DNA of 15,039 bases, from NCBI GenBank assembly GCA_002352665.1, contig DEIV01000046.1, forward strand, positions 8,154 through 23,192, given 5' to 3'. Below, one piece after another: positions 7,473 to 12,870 of the stretch; positions within the stretch are counted from its first letter, which is position 1; each line of letters starts with the position of its first letter. The position numbers and the translations under genes are program-made. The notes beneath the pieces are model-generated. The model did not search any database and was not told the origin of the DNA. It was given only the letters and a program-made list of their open reading frames with translations. The DNA is from Flavobacteriaceae bacterium UBA2765. GTDB taxonomy: Bacteria > Bacteroidota > Bacteroidia > Flavobacteriales > Flavobacteriaceae.

Positions 7473-8486
7473 ATGAGTAAAAGTAAATTAGAGTACATTT
7501 GGTTAGATGGTCATCAACCAACCCAAGAATTAAGAAGTAAAACAAAAATAGAAAATGATTTTAGTGGCAAGCTAGAAGATTGTGATATCTGGTCTTTTGA
7601 CGGTTCTTCAACCGAACAAGCAGAAGGTAATTCTTCAGATTGTCTTCTAAAACCAGTAGCCATTTATCCAGATCCGGCAAGACGGAATGGTTATTTGGTA
7701 ATGAGTGAAGTATTAAATGCTGATGGAACTGCACATGAGTCGAATGCTAGAGCGACAATTGATGACGACGACAATGATTTCTGGTTTGGTTTTGAACAAG
7801 AATATTTTTTAATGGATGCTAAAACTGATTTACCTTTAGGATTTCCTCGAGGGGGATTTCCTGGACCTCAAGGAAAATACTATTGCTCTGTAGGAGGTAG
7901 ATATACCTGGGGTAGAGATTTTGTAGAAGAACATGCTGATCTATGTATTGATGCCGGATTAAATTTTGAAGGCATCAATCAAGAAGTAGCTCCGGGACAA
8001 TGGGAATTCCAATGTTTTGCTAAAAGTGCTAAAACCGCTGGTGATGAAATATGGATAGCCAGATATTTATTGAATAGATTGACAGAAAAATATGGCTATT
8101 ACATAGAGCTTCATCCAAAACCGGTAAAAGGAGATTGGAATGGTTCTGGTATGCATGCTAATTTTTCTAATACTACCTTAAGAACTTGCGGTTCTAAAGA
8201 AATTTATGAAAAAATATGTGAGGCATTTAGACCTGTAACAGATGAACATATAGATGTATATGGTGCCTTTAATGATGAAAGATTAACTGGATTACATGAG
8301 ACTGCTCATGTAACAGACTTTAGCTACGGAGTTTCTGATCGTGGTGCCTCTATCCGAATTCCTATTATTACTGTAGAGAAAGGATGGAAAGGATGGTTAG
8401 AAGATAGAAGACCGGCTTCAAATGGGGATCCTTATAAAATAGCAGGAAGAATAATTAAAACTGTAAAATCTGCCAAGTTAGATTAG
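7473..8486 (+). CDS. Glutamine synthetase, class II (eukaryotic-like)
   Basis: Cytoplasmic ATP-dependent glutamate-ammonia ligase of the short GSII type, 337 residues, which is normal length. Visible motifs in order: beta-grasp WSFDGSSTEQAEGNSSDCLL (40-59), the first metal-binding strand FWFGFEQEYFLMD (103-115; Glu108, Glu110), EGINQEVAPGQWEFQ (166-180; Glu171, Glu178), ATP-site GDWNGSGMHANFS (220-232; His228), LTGLHETA (271-278), FSYGVSDRGASIRIP (283-297) and EDRRPASNGDPYKI (310-323). All expected catalytic residues appear present. It is divergent from the class III enzyme, has its own consensus promoter, and ends in a strong terminator. The pairing suggests differential use with nitrogen supply (inference). 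Confidence 0.96.
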   Translation: MSKSKLEYIWLDGHQPTQELRSKTKIENDFSGKLEDCDIWSFDGSSTEQAEGNSSDCLLKPVAIYPDPARRNGYLVMSEVLNADGTAHESNARATIDDDDNDFWFGFEQEYFLMDAKTDLPLGFPRGGFPGPQGKYYCSVGGRYTWGRDFVEEHADLCIDAGLNFEGINQEVAPGQWEFQCFAKSAKTAGDEIWIARYLLNRLTEKYGYYIELHPKPVKGDWNGSGMHANFSNTTLRTCGSKEIYEKICEAFRPVTDEHIDVYGAFNDERLTGLHETAHVTDFSYGVSDRGASIRIPIITVEKGWKGWLEDRRPASNGDPYKIAGRIIKTVKSAKLD

Positions 8487-8512
8487 GTTAAATATAATAG
8501 ATTAGGTTAAAT
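8481..8512. repeat. 13-bp direct repeat across the GSII stop codon
   Basis: GATTAGGTTAAAT occurs at 8481-8493 (containing the last codon and TAG stop) and again at 8500-8512, with a 19-bp period. It probably records a small local duplication in the 3' untranslated region just before the terminator. Confidence 0.6.
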
Positions 8513-8519
8513 TAGAAAG

Positions 8520-8562
8520 AAGCTTCAATCCAATATTACACTGGAATTTGAAGCTTTTTTTT
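8520..8562 (+). terminator. Intrinsic terminator after GSII
   Basis: AAGCTTCAA (8520-8528) pairs with TTGAAGCTT (8548-8556), 9 bp; CC/GG can extend it near the loop. It is followed by a T-run to 8562. It ends the GSII transcript and may also help terminate the convergent antiporter transcript. Confidence 0.88.
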
Positions 8563-8571
8563 ATGTTTTTT

Positions 8572-9519
8572 TTAATTTGATTTAAAGGATAGGTATATAA
8601 AAATTATGTATCCCGAAAGAAGAAACAATCCTTTAAAACGAGAAATTTTATATTTTTTTGGCAAAAAAACTAAAGGTATCAACACCAAGGCAACACCAAG
8701 CATCCAATAGATATTGATCATTATATTATCTTCAATAGCGTTTATTGGTGTAATTAAAACGGTTAAACCCAACACAGAGCCAATATTAAAAATATTTGAT
8801 CCAATTAAATTTCCTAATGAAATGGCTTTTTCACCTTTTAATGCCGCAATAATTGACGCTGCTAATTCCGGCACGCTTGTTCCAATAGCCACTACAGTTG
8901 CTCCAATAACACCATCACTTATACCTAAATTAAGTGCTATGTCTTTAGCACCTTTTACCAATAATTCTGAACCGTAATATAGTGCAACCCCTCCAATTGC
9001 CAACCAAAAAAATATCATTTGATAAGAAGTTTCCATTAAAGCATCATCAACTTCTTCTATAACAACAGATTTATCCTTTCTAGCCTTTGCTATCATTATA
9101 TATACAAATACAATTAAAAAGAGGAATAAAATACCTCCCTCAAAACGAGATAAAACGGAATCATTTTTTAAAAAAAAATAAAATAAAAAAGACACTATCA
9201 TCATAGCCGGCCAATTCATTTTATAAAAATTTTTATCAACTGTTAGTGGAGAAATGATTGCAGTGATCCCTAAAACCAAAGCAATATTGGCAACATTTGA
9301 TCCTATAACATTACCAAGTGCCAAATCTGGTGAACCGTTTAATGCGGCTTGTAAACTTACCAATAATTCGGGAGCTGATGTAGCAAAAGAAACCACGGTC
9401 ATACCAATAATGAGCTTAGATAAATTCAATTTAAATGACAGACCAACTGATGATCTAACTAAAAATTCTCCTCCAACTACCAATAGTATAAAACCAACGA
9501 TAATGTAAAAAATACTCAT
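8572..9519 (-). CDS. Calcium/sodium antiporter (CaCA family, YrbG-like)
   Basis: Inner-membrane cation exchanger of the Ca2+:cation antiporter superfamily, probably exporting Ca2+ against Na+ (or K+/Na+). The 315-residue length fits bacterial YrbG-like members. Two inverted-topology alpha repeats are clear: alpha-1 with SFATSAPELLVSL (44-56) and GNVIGSNVANIALVLG (69-84), alpha-2 with AIGTSVPELAASI (211-223) and GNLIGSNIFNIGSVLG (236-251). The acidic residues in SAPE and SVPE (Glu51, Glu218) are the usual ion ligands. About ten membrane segments surround an acidic cytoplasmic loop (145-165). It starts at 9519 and diverges from the blaI-like gene; the BlaI-like operator array lies in between and could affect it too, though no perfect promoter was found for this strand. 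Confidence 0.94.
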   Translation of the reverse strand: MSIFYIIVGFILLVVGGEFLVRSSVGLSFKLNLSKLIIGMTVVSFATSAPELLVSLQAALNGSPDLALGNVIGSNVANIALVLGITAIISPLTVDKNFYKMNWPAMMIVSFLFYFFLKNDSVLSRFEGGILFLFLIVFVYIMIAKARKDKSVVIEEVDDALMETSYQMIFFWLAIGGVALYYGSELLVKGAKDIALNLGISDGVIGATVVAIGTSVPELAASIIAALKGEKAISLGNLIGSNIFNIGSVLGLTVLITPINAIEDNIMINIYWMLGVALVLIPLVFLPKKYKISRFKGLFLLSGYIIFIYLSFKSN

Positions 9520-9579
9520 TATTTTATTTTTGGCTAATATACTTTTTTAACATTTAGCATGGTCTCTTTTCCTAAAATT

Positions 9580-9624
9580 TAGTTAAATAACTATATTTTT
9601 AGTTGTTTAACTATAAATATAGTT
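9580..9624. promoter_or_regulatory. 20-bp-periodic palindromic operator array before the BlaI-like gene
   Basis: TAGTT motifs start at 9580, 9600 and 9620, and TAACTA motifs at 9588 and 9608: an exact 20-bp period. They build dyads TAGTTA-AA-TAACTA (9580-9593), TAGTTG-TT-TAACTA (9600-9613, one mismatch) and the overlapping perfect AACTATA-AA-TATAGTT (9609-9624). The array covers the -33 element and spacer of the blaI-like promoter, as expected for autorepression by a BlaI/MecI-type dimer. Confidence 0.7.
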
Positions 9625-9632
9625 TATGTTTG
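9603..9632 (+). promoter_or_regulatory. Promoter of the blaI-like/M56 operon
   Basis: TTG (9603-9605), a 19-nt spacer and TATGTTTG (9625-9632) perfectly match the Bacteroidetes consensus. The ATG at 9649 follows 17 nt after the -7 element. The -33 and spacer are embedded in the palindromic array. Confidence 0.82.
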
Positions 9633-9648
9633 TAACAAATTCACGTAA

Positions 9649-10014
9649 ATGGATAAACTCACCAACAAAGAAGAAGAAATTATGCAAGTGCTTTGGCAGT
9701 TAAAAAAAGCATTTGTAAAAGAAGTTATTGATCATTTACCAGTACCCAAACCTCATTACAATACAGTCTCAACAGTAATAAGAAAAATGGAAGACAAAAG
9801 TTTTGTTGCACATGAAACTTTTGGTAATACCCATAGATATTACCCAACACTCTCAAAGGAAGAGTATAGAAATAAATATTTTTCTGCTGCCGTAAACAAT
9901 TACTTTGAAAACTCTTATAAAAATGTAGTTTCATTTTTTGCCAAAGAAGAAAAAATAAGTGCAGATGAATTGAGAGAGATAATTAAAATAATAGAAAGTA
10001 AAAAAAACAACTAG
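9649..10014 (+). CDS. BlaI/MecI/CopY-family transcriptional repressor
   Basis: A 121-residue winged-helix repressor. LTNKEEEIMQVLWQ (4-17) followed by a helix-turn-helix with HYNTVSTVIRKMEDKSFVAHE (36-56) is the BlaI/MecI DNA-binding domain, and HRYYPTLSKEEYRNKYF (62-78) leads into the helical dimerisation region. In characterised systems the repressor is cleaved after activation of a membrane M56 metalloprotease, releasing the operon. Here the M56 gene starts 2 nt after the stop, so the pair is an operon. Palindromes overlapping its own promoter suggest autoregulation. What it senses is unknown; no beta-lactamase gene is near, so antibiotic resistance should not be assumed. Confidence 0.94.
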   Translation: MDKLTNKEEEIMQVLWQLKKAFVKEVIDHLPVPKPHYNTVSTVIRKMEDKSFVAHETFGNTHRYYPTLSKEEYRNKYFSAAVNNYFENSYKNVVSFFAKEEKISADELREIIKIIESKKNN

Positions 10015-10016
10015 CT

Positions 10017-11654
10017 ATGGACTATTTTTTAAAGGCAAATGGATTAATTGCACTACTATTTATTTTTTATTATTTATTCTTAAAAAATGAAACTTTTTTT
10101 AATGCAATTAGAACATTTTTTTTATTAGGATTGGTAATAATTATGGCTATTCCTTTGATCGAAATTCCTATTTATGTTGAAAAAGCAGCAACAATATTAG
10201 ATGGGTTTAAAACACAAGAAATAATAGCTAATCAAACAAGTATTTCATCTAATATTAGTTTGATGCAAATTTTTACTTTATTATATATATTAGGAATGCT
10301 GTTTTTTAGCGTTAAATTTATATTACAGCTTTTCTCCATTGGCTATTTAATAGCGAAACATCAAAAAATTAATCAAACTCCTTTTTCTTTTATTGAAACT
10401 AGCAAGAATATTTCACCCTTTTCATTTTTAAATTATATTATTTACAACCCTCAGCAATTTACAAAAAATGAATTAGAATTAATAATAAAGCATGAAAAGG
10501 TACATGTACGTCATTGGCATTCTCTAGATACTTTATTAACACATGTATTACGAATTGTATTCTGGATCAACCCTTTTATGTGGTTCTATAAAAAAGAAAT
10601 GGAACAAAATTTAGAGTTTATTGCTGACAGCTATACAATAAAAAGGCCAGAAACACAATATTCATATCAAGAATTATTATTAAAAACAAGCGTACCAAAT
10701 TATCAAATAGCACTTGCTAATAATTTTTACAATTCATTATTAAAAAAACGACTTATGATGTTACACAAACAAAGATCAAACAAAAAATCGCAATGGAAAT
10801 TTGCATTACTAATGCCGTTACTCTTGGTATTTATATTTTCTTTTAATACTAAAACTATGGCTCAACAAAAGAAAGCTGACAAAAAGATAGTCAAAAAGGA
10901 AGTTGAAATCTACGCAAATGTTATCATTAAAGAAAATACTAAAGAGGATTTAACTGAACTGAGCAACTCGTTCAACGACAAGAGCCTAAAGATTATATTT
11001 AAAGGCATAAAACGAAATAACAAAAACGAAATTACTGCTATAAAGATAGAGGCCAAGGCTAAAAATGGAAAAGCATCTGCTGCTTATGCCGCAGATAATA
11101 ATAAAGGCATTAACCCTATTTCAATCTCCTTTGATAATAAAAATGGCAATTTAAGTATTGGTTCTCCGCAAGGTGATTATAGCAATGGTTTCTCTTACTC
11201 ACATGAAAATAAAGTATTGGAATTGGTTAGGGAGCCAAATAGTAATGAAAATAATATTATTCATGTTATTACTGATGCCAATGAAAACAATTCTACGGCT
11301 TCTGTATGGGTAAATAAGGATAGAGGTACCACTAAAATCAAAACTGAAAAACTTATCATTAAAACTGATGATGATAAAAACATAGATGAACTTCATGAAA
11401 TTATTATTGAAGATCTTGAAGTTATTATTGAAGAGGATGAAGAACATGATGAAAGAAAGGAAATTTTTATAACTAGTGATGGAGGAGATCCATTATTTAT
11501 TATTGATGGAAAAGAAATCTCTAAAGAAGAATTGGAGAACATTGAACCAGATAGTATTAAACGTATCAATGTTATTAAGGGGGAAAAAGCTGTAGAAAGG
11601 TATGGTAAAAAAGGCAAAAATGGAATTGTTGAAATTACATTAAAAAAGGAATAG
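10017..11654 (+). CDS. BlaR1/MecR1-type M56 metallopeptidase with C-terminal TonB-plug-like domain
   Basis: A 545-residue membrane protease, predicted partner of the upstream BlaI-like repressor. Membrane segments near 7-23, 33-52, 82-108 and 263-278; the last separates the protease from an extracytoplasmic C-terminal half. The M56 zinc site is HEKVH (159-163) with Glu200 in NLEFIADSYTI as likely third ligand. Residues about 280-480 are Asn/Lys/Glu-rich with no recognised fold. The end, DPLFIIDGKEISKEELENIE (491-510) through RYGKKGKNGIVEITLKK (528-544), closely resembles the plug domain of TonB-dependent receptors, in place of the penicillin-binding sensor of BlaR1. This fusion is known in Bacteroidetes M56 proteins but its role is unclear. 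A terminator follows. Confidence 0.9.
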   Translation: MDYFLKANGLIALLFIFYYLFLKNETFFNAIRTFFLLGLVIIMAIPLIEIPIYVEKAATILDGFKTQEIIANQTSISSNISLMQIFTLLYILGMLFFSVKFILQLFSIGYLIAKHQKINQTPFSFIETSKNISPFSFLNYIIYNPQQFTKNELELIIKHEKVHVRHWHSLDTLLTHVLRIVFWINPFMWFYKKEMEQNLEFIADSYTIKRPETQYSYQELLLKTSVPNYQIALANNFYNSLLKKRLMMLHKQRSNKKSQWKFALLMPLLLVFIFSFNTKTMAQQKKADKKIVKKEVEIYANVIIKENTKEDLTELSNSFNDKSLKIIFKGIKRNNKNEITAIKIEAKAKNGKASAAYAADNNKGINPISISFDNKNGNLSIGSPQGDYSNGFSYSHENKVLELVREPNSNENNIIHVITDANENNSTASVWVNKDRGTTKIKTEKLIIKTDDDKNIDELHEIIIEDLEVIIEEDEEHDERKEIFITSDGGDPLFIIDGKEISKEELENIEPDSIKRINVIKGEKAVERYGKKGKNGIVEITLKKE

Positions 11655-11692
11655 TAATAAAATATTGACATTAATCATGACATGATAAAAAC

Positions 11693-11718
11693 GCTCTATT
11701 AAAATGGAGCATTTTTTT
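11693..11718 (+). terminator. Intrinsic terminator after the blaI-like/M56 operon
   Basis: GCTCTAT (11693-11699) pairs with ATGGAGC (11704-11710), with one G-U pair and loop TAAA, followed after one A by seven T (11712-11718). Confidence 0.88.
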
Positions 11719-11721
11719 ATT

Positions 11722-11729
11722 TAGCTTTG
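11722..11729 (+). promoter_or_regulatory. Perfect -7-like element directly before the 50-aa gene
   Basis: TAGCTTTG matches TAnnTTTG exactly, but it ends only 4 nt before the ATG at 11734 and no TTG lies at the -33 position, which falls in the terminator. If real, the transcript would be leaderless or start at the second Met codon (11755). Confidence 0.35.
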
Positions 11730-11733
11730 TAAA

Positions 11734-11886
11734 ATGAAAAAGCTTTTCTTTTCAATGCTTGCCAAACTCAATAAAATAGTATTACCTAGTTTATCAAAAA
11801 GAAATTTTGATATGACCAAGGCTTCGAAACTACAATTGGCATTAGTTGCTTGGCGGTATTATATCACAAAAAACAGTTTGGATTGA
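11734..11886 (+). CDS. Small basic conserved-looking protein, 50 aa
   Basis: The ATG at 11734 opens a 50-residue frame ending in TGA at 11884-11886. The product begins MKKLFFSMLAKLNKIVLPSL and ends AWRYYITKNSLD; it is Lys/Arg-rich with an amphipathic start. From memory, short proteins with this pattern (MKKxFFxLLAKLNK...LP, ...W+xYxTKxxLD) occur across Flavobacteriia and are often misleadingly labelled SsrA-binding protein; true SmpB is about three times longer. It has no SmpB features, so no function is assigned. It sits between a terminator and the DUF2007 gene, whose likely promoter overlaps its last codons. An internal ATG at 11755 would give 43 residues. Confidence 0.7.
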   Translation: MKKLFFSMLAKLNKIVLPSLSKRNFDMTKASKLQLALVAWRYYITKNSLD

Positions 11887-11906
11887 CTCTAAATTTTGTA
11901 CCTTTA
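11877..11906 (+). promoter_or_regulatory. Probable promoter of the DUF2007 gene
   Basis: TTTG (11877-11880), an 18-nt spacer and TACCTTTA (11899-11906, 7 of 8 matches to TAnnTTTG), 17 nt before the ATG at 11924. It overlaps the end of the preceding small gene. Confidence 0.5.
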
Positions 11907-11923
11907 ATAAAAATCATTTTATT

Positions 11924-12163
11924 ATGGATGATCATTCAAAACATGTCAAATTTTTTACAGGATCTTTAATTCAAATTCAAAGATTACAATTAGATTTAAA
12001 CGACCATAAAATAGCTTCTTTGGTAAAAAATAATTTTCAATCCGGCTTACGCTCCGGTTTTTATGGAGGTTTTCCGTCTCAGGTAGAGTTATTTATATAC
12101 CAAGAAGACTTAGAGAAAGCGAAACCCATACTTGAAAATTTCAGAAAGGATTTAGGGCTTTAA
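11924..12163 (+). CDS. DUF2007-domain small protein
   Basis: A 79-residue protein. Most of its length (about 10-72) fits the DUF2007/putative signal-transducing-protein fold (PF09413): KFFTGSLIQIQRLQLDLNDH (9-28), then a glycine-rich turn (GLRSGFYGGFPSQVELFIYQ, 42-61), and a helix with DLEKAKPILENF (63-74). These small domains resemble ACT/PII-like ferredoxin folds; their ligand is unknown. The frame stays open upstream to 11846, but that stretch overlaps the 50-aa gene and the probable promoter at 11877-11906, so the ATG at 11924 is chosen. No terminator is evident before the tRNA region. Confidence 0.82.
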   Translation: MDDHSKHVKFFTGSLIQIQRLQLDLNDHKIASLVKNNFQSGLRSGFYGGFPSQVELFIYQEDLEKAKPILENFRKDLGL

Positions 12164-12202
12164 ATTTGTTGTATATATTCTTTCATTTACTTAAAAAAGG
12201 AA

Positions 12203-12210
12203 TATATTTG
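12203..12210 (+). promoter_or_regulatory. Possible distal -7 element upstream of tRNA-Arg
   Basis: TATATTTG is a perfect TAnnTTTG, 65 nt before the tRNA, but no TTG lies 17-23 nt upstream (TTT at 12181-12183). A second identical octamer lies at 12257-12264. Confidence 0.4.
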
Positions 12211-12234
12211 CACTCCATATAAAAGAATATTTCC

Positions 12235-12264
12235 TTAAATTAAATCTCAAAGAGGTTATATTTG
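12235..12264 (+). promoter_or_regulatory. Promoter of tRNA-Arg
   Basis: TTA (12235-12237, one mismatch from TTG), a 19-nt spacer and TATATTTG (12257-12264, perfect -7). Transcription would start a few nucleotides before the tRNA 5' end at 12275. Confidence 0.65.
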
Positions 12265-12274
12265 ATTTGAATTT

Positions 12275-12348
12275 GGCCTCGTAGCATAACTGAATAATGC
12301 ACTTGATTACGGCTCAAGAGATTACAGGTTTGAATCCTGTCGAGGTCA
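12275..12348 (+). tRNA. tRNA-Arg (anticodon ACG)
   Basis: A 74-nt cloverleaf. Acceptor GGCCTCG (12275-12281) with CGAGGTC (12341-12347), one G-U; D-stem GCAT/ATGC (12284-12287, 12297-12300); anticodon stem CTTGA/TCAAG around loop TTACGGC (12307-12313), anticodon ACG at 12309-12311; variable loop AGATT; T-stem ACAGG/CCTGT around TTTGAAT (12329-12335); discriminator A at 12348. CCA is not encoded. The ACG anticodon (wobble A normally deaminated to inosine) decodes CGN arginine codons. Oddity: the near-universal G19-C56 pair is replaced by A19-U56 (D-loop AACTGAATA, T-loop TTTGAAT), which keeps a Watson-Crick tertiary contact. The 3' 17 nt recur four times downstream. Confidence 0.92.
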
Positions 12349-12368
12349 CGAATAAATACTTTAATAAG

Positions 12369-12400
12369 AAAAAATGCCAAGCCCACTTGAGCATTTTTTT
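12369..12400 (+). terminator. Terminator hairpin after tRNA-Arg (tail 0)
   Basis: ATGC-CAAG pairs with CTTG-(A bulge)-GCAT around loop CCCA; flanking A-run and seven T extend the stem and give the U-tract. An outer 11-bp stem AAATACTTTAA (12354-12364) with TTGAAGTATTT (12403-12413), one G-U, encloses it. Confidence 0.85.
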
Positions 12401-12446
12401 GTTTGAAGTATTTTCAAAGCGGAGCTTTGTCAGGAAAACCTTAGGT

Positions 12447-12463
12447 AATCCTGTCGAGGTCAC
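12447..12463 (+). repeat. tRNA-Arg tail copy 1
   Basis: Exact 17-nt copy of the tRNA 3' end plus C. Its TCCTG is paired with an upstream CAGGA (12431-12435) in a symmetric hairpin with inner stem ACC/GGT. Confidence 0.9.
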
Positions 12464-12482
12464 GAATAAATACTTTAATAAG

Positions 12483-12514
12483 AAAAAATGCCAAGCCCGC
12501 TTGAGCATTTTTTT
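12483..12514 (+). terminator. Terminator hairpin after tail copy 1
   Basis: Same structure as at 12369-12400, 114 bp further on. The only change is loop CCCA to CCCG, which keeps or lengthens the stem. Confidence 0.82.
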
Positions 12515-12560
12515 GTTTGAAGTATTTTCAAAGCGGAGCTTTATCAGGAAAACCGTAGGT

Positions 12561-12577
12561 AATCCTATCGAGGTCAC
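12561..12577 (+). repeat. tRNA-Arg tail copy 2 (one substitution)
   Basis: AATCCTATCGAGGTCAC: identical to the tRNA tail except G to A at 12567, in what would be the T-stem 3' strand. Confidence 0.88.
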
Positions 12578-12587
12578 GAATAAATCG

Positions 12588-12620
12588 AAAAGCAAGCAAA
12601 ATCATAAAGCTTGCTTTTTT
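12588..12620 (+). terminator. Terminator hairpin after tail copy 2 (different sequence)
   Basis: AAAAGCAAGC (12588-12597) pairs with GCTTGCTTTT (12609-12618), 10 bp, followed by T. An outer stem AAATC (12582-12586) with GATTT (12621-12625) encloses it. Sequence unlike the previous two hairpins but same placement in the 114-bp unit. Confidence 0.85.
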
Positions 12621-12674
12621 GATTTTGTGGATTTTTGATTTTCAAAGCGGAGCTTTGTCAGGAAAACCGTAGGT

Positions 12675-12691
12675 AATCCTGTCGAGGTCAC
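12675..12691 (+). repeat. tRNA-Arg tail copy 3
   Basis: Exact 17-nt copy, preceded by the same end block as copies 1 and 2. The bases after it (TACAAG) differ from those after copies 0-2 (GAATAAAT), so homology breaks exactly at the tail. Confidence 0.9.
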
Positions 12692-12700
12692 TACAAGCAG

Positions 12701-12730
12701 AAAATCCATTACATAAGTAATGGATTTTTT
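12701..12730 (+). terminator. Terminator hairpin after tail copy 3
   Basis: AAAATCCATTAC (12701-12712) pairs perfectly over 12 bp with GTAATGGATTTT (12717-12728), loop ATAA, followed by T. Third distinct hairpin sequence in the array. Confidence 0.88.
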
Positions 12731-12745
12731 CGTTTTAGGAAATGT

Positions 12746-12764
12746 CAAAAGCCGAAGGTTTTTG
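12746..12764 (+). repeat. Diverged copy of the spacer hairpin in the last unit
   Basis: CAAAAGCC/GGTTTTTG with loop GAA (one G-U), followed by TCAG, matches the position and layout of CAAAGC-GGA-GCTTTG followed by TCAG or TCAGG in the earlier units. It suggests the 170-bp unit is an older, altered member. Confidence 0.5.
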
Positions 12765-12844
12765 TCAGTGTATTAAAATGAAAAAACAACTGCTTTAGCG
12801 GTTGGACTTTCTATTTGAAAAAAGAGCTTAAAGGATCATGAAAT

Positions 12845-12861
12845 AATCCTGTCGAGGTCAC
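12845..12861 (+). repeat. tRNA-Arg tail copy 4
   Basis: Exact 17-nt copy, 170 bp after copy 3. Upstream block not conserved; flanks unlike the other copies. Confidence 0.9.
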
Positions 12862-12870
12862 TTAAAAATG

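Larger units (their letters stand above)
12333..12861 (+). repeat. tRNA-Arg 3'-tail repeat array
   Basis: AATCCTGTCGAGGTCAC, the tRNA 3' end plus one C, occurs at 12333-12349 (in the tRNA), 12447-12463, 12561-12577 (one G-to-A change), 12675-12691 and 12845-12861. Spacing is 114, 114, 114 and 170 bp. Units 12333-12446 and 12447-12560 differ at 3 of 114 positions. Unit 12561-12674 has a different central hairpin but the same length and the same end block (TTTTCAAAGCGGAGC onward). Every tail is followed by a terminator-like hairpin. The region holds no credible gene and no integrase. It may be a tandem attachment-site relic, tail-flanked mini-cassettes, or an RNA-producing repeat. Confidence 0.9.

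Noticed and set aside
9649..11654. Beta-lactam resistance operon
   Set aside because: BlaI and M56 families are present, but there is no beta-lactamase or PBP gene and the M56 protein lacks a penicillin-binding sensor; such pairs in Bacteroidetes are usually not resistance operons.
11846..11923. TTG start extending the DUF2007 protein by 26 residues
   Set aside because: It overlaps the 50-aa gene in another frame and the probable promoter; the DUF2007 domain begins after the ATG at 11924.
12314..12595. 93-codon open frame on the minus strand of the same array
   Set aside because: Mirror of the same repeat effect; it overlaps the tRNA and hairpins and resembles no protein.
12297..12638. 113-codon open frame on the + strand across the tail array, giving a peptide with internal repeats
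   Set aside because: It starts inside the tRNA and is repetitive only because the 114-bp unit is a multiple of three; it runs through terminator hairpins and has no promoter or start context. The E. coli tyrT repeat does encode a small protein, so it is not impossible, but nothing here supports it.
12333..12861. CRISPR array
   Set aside because: The repeats are 17 nt tRNA tails with 97-bp, mostly similar spacers containing terminators; spacer size and identity do not fit CRISPR, and no cas genes are present.
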